A stretch of 64,000 nt of DNA from the NCBI RefSeq assembly GCF_004135735.1, contig NZ_CP012670.1:2790001-2854000 (forward strand), written 5' to 3'. The notes beneath the pieces were generated by a model, which was not told the origin of the DNA, ran no database searches, and saw nothing but the letters and a program-made list of their open reading frames with translations. Both the position numbers and the translations under genes were made by a program. Source of the stretch: Sorangium cellulosum (lineage in GTDB: Bacteria > Myxococcota_A > Polyangia > Polyangiales > Polyangiaceae). Shown in pieces: positions 32,350 to 39,833 of this stretch (within the stretch, counting starts at the first letter, position 1; every line of letters starts with the position of its first letter).

Positions 32350-34536
32350 GTGGAGCCGCTCGGGATCGATCTCCGCACCCGGACGACGCTGGTCTGCGGG
32401 GCCCTCGCGCTCGCCATCGCGGCCTCGACCCTGCTCCGTGGTCGCGTCCGCCGCGTTCACCTCTTCTTCGCGGCGTTCGCGGCGGACGTCGGGCTCTGGT
32501 ACCTCTCCCAGTCGCTCTTCGGCTTCTTCCAGGCGTCCATCTGGGAGCGCTTCACGGCGATCCTCGCGGTGCTCCTCCCGCAGTTCGCGCTGCACCTGTT
32601 CGAGGCGATGATCCCCCACGACGGGGACCGGCGCTCGCGGCTGCTCCGCTTCGCGGGGGTGCTCGTCATCCCGCTCTTCGTCCTCGTGCTGGTGAGCCGG
32701 GAGCCGGGCTCCTGGCTCGACTGGCTCACGCGCGGCTGCATCTTCCTCTACGTCTTCGCGCTGCTCACCGCGGGGCTGTACACGCTCGGCCAGCGCGGCA
32801 AGCAGAGCTCGTCGCGCGCGACGCAGCGGCGGGTGCGGTTCCTCGTGGTGATCGGCGCGCTCGCCGGGCTCGCCAGCGTCGCCGACTTCGCCTGGTTCCT
32901 CGGCGCGGAGCCGCCGCCCGTCGGCGCGGCGCTCTCGATCGTGTTCCTGTTCGTCCTCGCCCAGGCGCTCCGGCACGAGCGGCTCCTCGACGCCTACGAG
33001 ATGCTCGCGCGCCTGCTCGTCGCCACGGCCGTCGCGTTCCTGATCGCGCTGATCTTCTACCTCCTGCTCACGTTCATCGGCGGCTTCAACACGATGTACC
33101 TGAACGCGGTGCTCGCCGCGATCGTGATCCTGGTGCTCTTCGATCCGCTCCGGGAGCGGGTCGAGGAGCAGATCCAGCGCCTGTTCCTGCGGGAGCGGTT
33201 CGATCTCGATCGCTCGCTCGCGGAGGCCCGGCGGCGCCTCGTGCACACGCTCGAGGTCGAGGAGATGGGCTCGATCGTGATGAGCGCGCTCGAGCAGTCG
33301 CGCCGGGTGACCGGCGCGGCGCTCTACCTGCGCGATCAGGACGGCACCGGCTTCGACCGGCTCGCCTCGCTCGGGCCGCGCGTCCCGGAGCGGATCGAGG
33401 TGGCGACCGCGAGGGCGCTGCTCGATCGCCTCGATCGCGGCCCGCTCGCGATGGAGGAGCTGGAGCGCGAGGCCCGCGAGCGGCGGGCGCGGCGCAGCCA
33501 CAGCGACGCGAGCGAGGACGGCAACTTCGCGAGGCGGACCGAGGTGCGCCCGCAGGTCCCCGAGGACGCGGTGCTCGCCGCGGCCGAGGTGCTCGGCAGC
33601 CTCTGCTCGGGCGTCGTGCTCTGCGCGCGCGACGAGCGGGGCGAGCCGATCGGGCTCCTCGTGGTGGCGGACGCGCGCGTGCGCGACGCGTTCTCGCCCG
33701 AGGAGCTGACGCTGCTCGAGACGCTCGCCGCGCAGATCGGCGTCGTCGTGGAGAACTCGCGCCTGTACGCGCAGATGAAGGAGCGGGACCGGCTCGCGCT
33801 CCTCGGCCAGATGGCGGCCGGGCTCGCGCACGAGATCAGGAACCCGCTCGGCGCGATCAAGGGGGCGGCGCAGCTGCTCGCCGATCCCGTGCCGGAGGCG
33901 CAGATCGATCCGGCGTCGCGCGAGTTCATCGGGATCATCCTCGAGGAGGTCGACCGGCTCGACCGCGTCGTGGGCTCGGTGCTCGATCTCGCGCGGCCCG
34001 CGCAGGGCTCGGTCGTCCCGACCGACGTGAACGCGATCGTGCGCCGCACGTTGCAGGTGCTCTCGATCGAGCGGAGGAGCGATCAGCTCGAGGTCGAGCT
34101 CGCGCTCGGCCCCGAGCTCCCCCGGGTCGCCATCGATCCCGAGCAGCTCCGGCAGGTGCTGATGAACCTGTTCCGCAACGCCGTCCAGGCGATGAAGGGC
34201 CGGGGGAAGGTGGTGATCGCCACGCGCGTCCGCTTCGGCCGCGGGACGAGGCCGGGCTCCGGCTCCGACGAGCCGTTCGTCGAGCTCAGCGTCACCGACA
34301 ACGGCCCGGGCATCTCCCAGAAGGTGCTCGCCAACATCTTCCTGCCGTTCTTCACCACGAAGGACAAGGGCACGGGGCTCGGGCTGTCGATCAGCCAGCG
34401 CATCGCGCAGAGCGCGGGCGGCCGCATCGAGGTCCGCTCCTACGAGGGGAAGGGGAGCACCTTCGCCGTGATCCTCCCGGCCGGGGTCGACAAGCTGGGC
34501 GCGTCGGCGTCGCCGCCGCGCAGCGCTCAGCCGTAG
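32350..34536 (+). CDS. NtrB-like sensor histidine kinase with membrane and GAF domains
   Basis: GTG 32350 gives 728 residues. The N-terminal about 260 residues contain seven or eight hydrophobic helices. A GAF-type domain follows (about 295-470), then the HisKA H-box GLAHEIRNPLGAIKGAAQLL (His about 494). The HATPase has NLFRNAVQAM, DNGPGI and GTGLGLSIS (about 600-715). There is no receiver domain and no partner regulator next to it, although the sigma-54 activator lies one gene upstream. The stop region overlaps the converging kdd gene by 10 bases. Confidence 0.93.
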   Translation: MEPLGIDLRTRTTLVCGALALAIAASTLLRGRVRRVHLFFAAFAADVGLWYLSQSLFGFFQASIWERFTAILAVLLPQFALHLFEAMIPHDGDRRSRLLRFAGVLVIPLFVLVLVSREPGSWLDWLTRGCIFLYVFALLTAGLYTLGQRGKQSSSRATQRRVRFLVVIGALAGLASVADFAWFLGAEPPPVGAALSIVFLFVLAQALRHERLLDAYEMLARLLVATAVAFLIALIFYLLLTFIGGFNTMYLNAVLAAIVILVLFDPLRERVEEQIQRLFLRERFDLDRSLAEARRRLVHTLEVEEMGSIVMSALEQSRRVTGAALYLRDQDGTGFDRLASLGPRVPERIEVATARALLDRLDRGPLAMEELEREARERRARRSHSDASEDGNFARRTEVRPQVPEDAVLAAAEVLGSLCSGVVLCARDERGEPIGLLVVADARVRDAFSPEELTLLETLAAQIGVVVENSRLYAQMKERDRLALLGQMAAGLAHEIRNPLGAIKGAAQLLADPVPEAQIDPASREFIGIILEEVDRLDRVVGSVLDLARPAQGSVVPTDVNAIVRRTLQVLSIERRSDQLEVELALGPELPRVAIDPEQLRQVLMNLFRNAVQAMKGRGKVVIATRVRFGRGTRPGSGSDEPFVELSVTDNGPGISQKVLANIFLPFFTTKDKGTGLGLSISQRIAQSAGGRIEVRSYEGKGSTFAVILPAGVDKLGASASPPRSAQP

Positions 34537-35609
34537 CGCGACGCGAGGAGCTCCGCGAGGGGGGTGTGCTCGCGCACCAGCGCGAGCGTGTGCTCGGCGT
34601 GGCCGTGCGCGTAGCCGTTGCCGATGTAGAGATCGACGTCCTTGCCGATCCCCTCGGCGCCGAGGGCGGCGGCGGTGAAGCTCGTGCTCATCGCGAAGAA
34701 GTACGCCTTGCCGCGGTCGCGCGTGGCGACGATCGCGCTGAGCTCCACGCCGGGGACGTTCACGCAGGAGAGCGTGAGATCGGCGCCCGCGTCGCCCGTG
34801 AGGGGCAGCACGGCGTCGCGCACCGCGATCGGATCGCGCGCGTCGGCGACGACGACGTGATCGCAGAGCGCGAGCGCGCGCAGGTCGGCGGCGAACTCCG
34901 GGGACGCCTCGATCCCGATCACGCGCCCTGAGCGACCGACGCGGCGCCGCGCCTCGGCCGCGCAGAGCAGCCCCGATTTCCCGCCCGCGCCGAGCACCGC
35001 CACGCTGTCGCCCGGGCCGGCGAGGCGCGCCACCTGGGGCGCGGCGCCGGCGACGTCGAGCAGCGCGAGGGCGAGCCGCTCGGGCATGTCGGCCGGCATC
35101 CGGGCGAGCGGCGCCGACGCGAAGACGATCGCGGTGCCCTCGACGTCGAGCTGCGCGGACGCGGGCCGCACGGCGACGATCCGGCGGAGCGAGAGCGGCG
35201 TGAGCGAGAGCGACGCCAGCGTCGCGATGCGGTCGCCGACGCCGACGCCGCGGCGCTCGACGAGCGAGCCGACCCAGCGCACCACGCCGAGCAGCATGCC
35301 GCCCGATCCGGTGACCGGGTTGTGCTGCTTGCCCCGGCGCGCCACCGTCTCGAGGACGAGCCGCGCCACGCCCTCCGGGCTGCCGCCCGACGCCTCTTCC
35401 ATCTGGCGGAAGCTCGCGGCGTCGATGTTCAGGGTCTCGACGTCGACGACGATCTCGGTCTCGAAGCGGCGCGAGGGGTCGGCGTCGAGCCGCTCCGCCG
35501 GCTGGGGTAGCGCCCCCGGTGGATCGAGCACGCGGTGCGTGCCCAGCGGATCGCCAGCGGTGGAGGTGCGTCGCGTCGCGTCGGTGCTCACCCCGAGCCC
35601 GTTGAACAT
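34527..35609 (-). CDS. kdd: L-erythro-3,5-diaminohexanoate dehydrogenase
   Basis: ATG 35609 gives 360 residues. GTHRVLDPPGALPQPAERL, VDVETLNIDAASFRQ, HNPVTGSGGMLLG and the Rossmann segment VAVLGAGGKSGLL match the Kdd family of the anaerobic lysine pathway. That enzyme oxidises 3,5-diaminohexanoate to 5-amino-3-oxohexanoate with NAD(P). No other kam, kce or kal gene is adjacent, but KamA is encoded at 16706-18094. The frame is open further upstream to 35747; those residues are unlike the family's start. GTG 35591 is another possible start. Confidence 0.85.
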   Translation of the reverse strand: MFNGLGVSTDATRRTSTAGDPLGTHRVLDPPGALPQPAERLDADPSRRFETEIVVDVETLNIDAASFRQMEEASGGSPEGVARLVLETVARRGKQHNPVTGSGGMLLGVVRWVGSLVERRGVGVGDRIATLASLSLTPLSLRRIVAVRPASAQLDVEGTAIVFASAPLARMPADMPERLALALLDVAGAAPQVARLAGPGDSVAVLGAGGKSGLLCAAEARRRVGRSGRVIGIEASPEFAADLRALALCDHVVVADARDPIAVRDAVLPLTGDAGADLTLSCVNVPGVELSAIVATRDRGKAYFFAMSTSFTAAALGAEGIGKDVDLYIGNGYAHGHAEHTLALVREHTPLAELLASRYG

Positions 35610-35863
35610 GCCGGGCCCGAAAGCAAGGGCAATGCGCAGGGGGCGCGCGACCGCCACCATCGGAGGCGCCCGGCGTTCCCCCGGGAGGCCCGGGCGAGCG
35701 CCGCCCCGGCAGGGCCGGCGGGACCCTTCTCCGAGGATTCTGCGCATTTGCGGTCGATTCCGGAGCGGTTCGGGGCGCTTTTCGGGTAGGAATGGAGAGC
35801 GATGCGCGGCGCGCTGCGTCGAGGGAACCGGGCCGGCTCGTGCGAAAGAACGGACCGGATCGC

Positions 35864-35893
35864 TTGACCATCTTTGCTCCGTGAAACTAGACT
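35864..35893 (+). promoter_or_regulatory. Sigma-70-type promoter upstream of the FHA-DUF4388 gene
   Basis: TTGACC (35864-35869) and TAGACT (35888-35893) are separated by 18 bases, close to the housekeeping consensus. A start near 35900 would leave about 45 bases of leader before ATG 35945. It lies in the 335-base gap between divergent kdd and this gene; no kdd promoter was recognised. Confidence 0.6.
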
Positions 35894-35944
35894 TTGCCCC
35901 CTGCTGGCGCTCGCGTAGCGCAACGAAGGTTTTTACTCCCTGCG

Positions 35945-36874
35945 ATGGACAACCACGCTCCCAAGGTGTCGGCGACGCGGCAACTAGCGTTGCGCTTCAT
36001 CTCCGGGAAGTACCAAGGCGGCGAATTTCCCCTCGGGGAGCAGCAGGAGATCGTTGTCGGTCGCTCCAGCGACCTCGACATGGTCCTCGTCGAGGACATG
36101 GTCTCCCGGCGCCATGCCCGGATTGCCTGCACCGATCAGCAGATCGTGATCGAGGATCTCGGCTCGACGAACGGCACGTTCGTCAACGGCGAGAAGATCA
36201 AGAAGACGACCTTGAAGGAGGGCGATCGGGTGCTCATTGGCACCAGCATCCTCAAGGTCGTCTCCACCGACCCTGGCGCGCCCCCGGCGCGCCGTCGGAT
36301 GGATGAGCCCTCGCTGCGGAGCGGTCAGACCCGGTCGATGTCCGGGTCGATCGACGAGATCCCGCTCCCCGATCTGCTTCAGCTCTTCGGCACATCGAAG
36401 AAGAGCGGGGTCCTCGTCGTCCGTTCGGACGACGACGTCGGCAAGATTTACCTGCGCAAGGGCATCGTGACCTTCGCGACCATCAACGATCTCACCGACG
36501 TCCCGCCGCTCAAGAGCGTCTACCGCATCCTCACGTGGGTCGGCGGGACGTTCGATCTGGAGCCGGCGGAGGAGCGGGTCATGACCGGCGAGATCAGCGC
36601 GACGGTGCAGGAGCTCCTCATGGAGGGCCTCCGGCAGATCGACGAGCTGAACAACATCCGTCACCAGCTCCCGGATCTGTCGGCGCGGCTCGTCATCCCC
36701 CAGCCGCTCAAGCCGTTGCTCCGCGATCTCACGCCGGTGGATCTGGACGTCCTCCAGATCGCGTACAACCACGGGCACCTCGCGATGGTCCTCAACAAGA
36801 GCCCCGCGACGGATCTCGAGACCGCGCAGTCCGTGCTGAAGCTGCTCCACGCGGGCTACCTGCGCGCGGAGTGA
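35945..36874 (+). CDS. FHA domain protein with DUF4388 (PATAN-type) domain
   Basis: ATG 35945 gives 309 residues. The FHA domain (about 30-115) has the phosphothreonine-binding elements VGRSSDLDMVL, SRRHA and GSTNGTFVNG. DUF4388 follows (IDEIPLPDLLQLFGTSKKSGVLVVRS...GKIYLRKGIVTFA, about 135-240). A C-terminal helical part has DLDVLQIAYN. Such proteins link Ser/Thr kinase signalling to motility or development in myxobacteria; the partner kinase is unknown, and two Hanks-type kinases lie 4-11 kb downstream. A sigma-70-like promoter is upstream. Confidence 0.9.
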   Translation: MDNHAPKVSATRQLALRFISGKYQGGEFPLGEQQEIVVGRSSDLDMVLVEDMVSRRHARIACTDQQIVIEDLGSTNGTFVNGEKIKKTTLKEGDRVLIGTSILKVVSTDPGAPPARRRMDEPSLRSGQTRSMSGSIDEIPLPDLLQLFGTSKKSGVLVVRSDDDVGKIYLRKGIVTFATINDLTDVPPLKSVYRILTWVGGTFDLEPAEERVMTGEISATVQELLMEGLRQIDELNNIRHQLPDLSARLVIPQPLKPLLRDLTPVDLDVLQIAYNHGHLAMVLNKSPATDLETAQSVLKLLHAGYLRAE

Positions 36875-36952
36875 TCCCGGGTCGAGGCGGCGAGGCGCCG
36901 TGACGCTGCGCGATGCGTCGCGCAGCCTCGGCGCGCGTGTGCTCCGGTCTCC

Positions 36953-37124
36953 GCCGCGCGCGAGGCCGGAGCGGCTGGCCGTCGGGCGCGCGCAGGGGTG
37001 AGGCGCCGCGCGCGAGGCCGGAGCGGCTGGCCGTCGGGCGCGCGCAGGGGTGAGGCGCCGCGCGTGAGGCCGGAGCGGCTGGCCGTCAGGCGCGCGCAGG
37101 GGTGAGGCGCCGCGCTCGCAGGCC
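36953..37124. repeat. 52-bp tandem repeat, three copies plus a partial fourth
   Basis: Copies start at 36953, 37005, 37057 and 37109 (partial). The first two are nearly identical and the third has two substitutions. The unit contains GGCCGGAGCGGCTGGCCGTC. It fills most of the 283-base convergent gap between the FHA-DUF4388 gene and hisD; no separate terminator was recognised. Confidence 0.95.
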
Positions 37125-37157
37125 GAGCGCGGCGCGCTTACCGGACGGTGCGGGCTG

Positions 37158-38543
37158 TCAGGATCTCGACGGGTCGCGCTTCGCCGCCGGATCGAGCGCG
37201 AGGCTCGAGAGGCGCAGCGTCACGGCGCGGGCGTGGGCCTGCAGGCCCTCCGCGAGCGCGAGCTTCTCGATGGCCGGCCCCTGCGCCCGCAGCGCCGCGT
37301 CGCTGTACCGGATGACGCTCGCGCGGGTCACGAAGTCGTAGATCCCGAGCGGCGAGCCGAAGCGGGCCGAGCCGCCGGTCGGGAGCACGTGCGAGGGCCC
37401 CGCGAAATAGTCGCCCGCGGCGACCGGGGTGAGCCTGCCGAGCAGCGCCGCGCCCAGCGTGCCGATCTCGGCGAGCAGCGCCTCGGCGTCGTCGACGTGG
37501 AAGGCCACGTGCTCGACCGCGAGCTGATCGGCGACCTCGGCGAGGCGCGCGCGCGAGCCGACGACCAGGGCCGCCGCGTGCGTCGAGAGCGAGGACTCCA
37601 CGATGCCGCGGCGCGTGAGCTCGGGCAGCGCGGCGTCGAGCTCGCGCGCGACCGCCTCCGCCAGCCTGGCCGACGTCGTTACGAGCAGCGCGTAGGAGTC
37701 CTCGCCGTGCTCGGCCTGCGAGAGCATGTCGGCCGCGACGAGCCGCGGATCCGCGGCGTCGTCGGCGATCGCGAGGATCTCGCTCGGCCCCGTGATGCCG
37801 TCGATCGACACATCGCCGAAGACGAGCCGCTTCGCGCAGGCGACGTAGGCGTTGCCCGGCCCCACGATCTTGTCGACCGGCGCGAGCTCCGGGAGCCCGT
37901 AGGCCATGGCCGCGATGGCGTGCGCGCCGCCCGAGTCGAGCAGCGTCGTCACGCCGGAGAGGTGCGCCGCGGCGAGGGTGACGTCGTCGGGCGAGGGGCT
38001 CGCGAGGACGATCTCGCGCACGCCGGCGATGCGCGCCGGGATGGCCGACATCAGCACGCTCGACGGGTAGCGCGCCTTGCCGCCCGGCGCGTAGACGCCC
38101 ACGCGGCGCAGGGGGCGCACGCGCATGCCCAGGAGGACGCCGTCCTCCTCGTAGCTGAAGCCGGCCTGCAGCGCGGGCCCGCCCGGCGCCACGTCCGCCG
38201 CCCCGAGATCGCCCGCGTCGCGCTGCCGCTCGTGGTACCGCGCGATCCTCGCGGCCGCGGTCTCGAGCGCCGCGCGGATCTCCGGCGCGAGCCGCTCGAG
38301 CGCCTCGGCCCCGCCGAAGCCGCCCTCCGCCTCGGGGCCGGCGTGGCGGACGAGCGCCTTCGGCGTCCTCCGCTCGAACGCCTCGATGTAACCGAGCACG
38401 GCGGACGTGCCCGCGCGCCGTACGTGGTTGATGATCTCGGTCACCGCCGGCGTGACGTTCGCGAGATCGCCCGTGCCGCGGATGCGCAGGGCAGACAGGG
38501 TGGACTCGAACTCGGGCGTACCTTCGATGTGGATGGGCAGCAT
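37158..38543 (-). CDS. hisD: Histidinol dehydrogenase
   Basis: ATG 38543 gives 461 residues. GVYAPGGKARYPSSVLM, the GPGNAYVACAKRLVFGDVSIDGITGPSE signature, QAEHGEDS and AAGDYFAGPSHVLPTGGSARF all match HisD, including the zinc and substrate-binding Gln/His residues. It performs the last two oxidations to histidine. No other his gene is adjacent, so the pathway is dispersed. It diverges from the Cys-rich lipoprotein gene, with 135 bases between them. Confidence 0.95.
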   Translation of the reverse strand: MLPIHIEGTPEFESTLSALRIRGTGDLANVTPAVTEIINHVRRAGTSAVLGYIEAFERRTPKALVRHAGPEAEGGFGGAEALERLAPEIRAALETAAARIARYHERQRDAGDLGAADVAPGGPALQAGFSYEEDGVLLGMRVRPLRRVGVYAPGGKARYPSSVLMSAIPARIAGVREIVLASPSPDDVTLAAAHLSGVTTLLDSGGAHAIAAMAYGLPELAPVDKIVGPGNAYVACAKRLVFGDVSIDGITGPSEILAIADDAADPRLVAADMLSQAEHGEDSYALLVTTSARLAEAVARELDAALPELTRRGIVESSLSTHAAALVVGSRARLAEVADQLAVEHVAFHVDDAEALLAEIGTLGAALLGRLTPVAAGDYFAGPSHVLPTGGSARFGSPLGIYDFVTRASVIRYSDAALRAQGPAIEKLALAEGLQAHARAVTLRLSSLALDPAAKRDPSRS

Positions 38544-38678
38544 GGCTTGGCGTTGGACCGCCGCGGCGGAAATCCGCGCGGACCGCGACACCCCGTACCA
38601 CAGCGCCCCGGCCGGTGGTACGCCGGCCGCGCGCTCCGCGAGTTTCCCGGCCACCGGCGGATGGAGTAGGGTCGCCCC

Positions 38679-39671
38679 ATGCGGACCGGCTCGTTCGGCC
38701 TCGCCACCTCCGCGCTCGCGCTCGCGCTGGTCGCGCTCGCGCCCGCGGTCCTCGTGGGGTGCCCCGAGAACTCCTGCTTCCTCAAGATCTGCCAGGGCAG
38801 CAGCTGTCGCTGCTCCATCTCGTCGTGCAGCGACGGCGCGGCCTTCGACACCACCCAGAACCGCTGCCGCTGCCTGAAGGGCTACATCCCGATCGCGGGG
38901 CAGTGCCTCACGCCCCAGGCGGCGAACGCCTACTGCGGCGTGGGTCGCCACTACGAGAGCGGCGGGTGTGTCGCCGACCGCTGCCGGCCCGGCGACGAGA
39001 TCGACCAGAGCACGGGCTACTGCGTGTCGCGCGAGCAGGTGGCGAGCAACATCGGCGTCGCCGTCGGCGCGGGGCAGAAGCTCGGCTGCCCGCCCGACCA
39101 GGAGCTCATCGTCGACGGCCCGACCGCCGCGTGCGTGCCGCGCTCGCAGACCTGCGCGCGCGACGAGGTGTGGACCGGTCAGGTTTGCGCGAAGGTGGGG
39201 CAGTGCCCGACGGGCGCGATCTGGGACCCCGCGCTCGCGCAGTGCGTGCAGTACGCGCAGGGCTCGGGCGACAGCGGGCTCATGGTCCACGTGGGGCAGT
39301 GGGCGTCCGCGAACTACGGGCCGAACGGCGGCATGGGCACGAGCGGCTTCTGCGGCGCGTTCGCGAAGAAGCCGCACAGCTTCGGGATCGTCGAGGGGGC
39401 GTCGGCGTACGTCCGGATCACGGTGATGATGTCCTTCCCCGAGGGCGAGATCGCCCGCGGCGTCGTGCAGGCCGTGACGGTGTTCGACGCGAGCGGGAAC
39501 CCGGTCCCGCCGCGCGGCGCCGCGGAGGTCGACGCGGCGGCGCGCAGCATCTTCAGCACGCTCGTCCAGGGGGGCGGGCGAGCGAGCGCGCCGACGTCCT
39601 CGACCACCGTCCGGTGCGCGATCGTCCACGCCGGCAAACCCCAGCCGGTCCCGGCTGTGGGCGGCCTATAG
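38679..39671 (+). CDS. Cys-rich lipoprotein, function unknown
   Basis: The 330-residue product has a lipoprotein signal (VLVGC, lipid Cys 28). About 20 cysteines follow between residues 28 and 200 in short EGF-like spacings (CFLKICQGSSCRCSISSC, CRCLKGYIP, CPTGAIWDPALAQC). The C-terminal beta-rich region (about 205-330) has few cysteines. No family was recognised. A cell-surface role is inferred. The stop codon overlaps the left arm of the long inverted repeat at 39670. Confidence 0.78.
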   Translation: MRTGSFGLATSALALALVALAPAVLVGCPENSCFLKICQGSSCRCSISSCSDGAAFDTTQNRCRCLKGYIPIAGQCLTPQAANAYCGVGRHYESGGCVADRCRPGDEIDQSTGYCVSREQVASNIGVAVGAGQKLGCPPDQELIVDGPTAACVPRSQTCARDEVWTGQVCAKVGQCPTGAIWDPALAQCVQYAQGSGDSGLMVHVGQWASANYGPNGGMGTSGFCGAFAKKPHSFGIVEGASAYVRITVMMSFPEGEIARGVVQAVTVFDASGNPVPPRGAAEVDAAARSIFSTLVQGGGRASAPTSSTTVRCAIVHAGKPQPVPAVGGL

Positions 39672-39796
39672 AGCGACGGTCACCCGCTTCGGATACGGGC
39701 CCATCTCGACGTTTTCGGTGCTCGGCGTACGTGAGTACGCCTGCGCGCCGAAAACGCCGATCTGGGCCCGTCTCCTGTGCGGGGGACCGCCGCTCT
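39670..39796. repeat. Long imperfect inverted repeat (about 61-bp arms, 4-base loop) at a convergent junction
   Basis: Arms 39670-39730 and 39735-39796 are reverse complements with about ten mismatches and one indel. ACGGGCCCA, CGTTTTCGG and GGCGTAC are kept in both arms. It starts inside the stop codon of the lipoprotein gene (plus) and ends 37 bases before the end of the kinase gene (minus). Confidence 0.92.
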
Positions 39797-39833
39797 GTGC
39801 CGGGGGGGCAGAGCGGGGGGACGGCGTGCCGCG

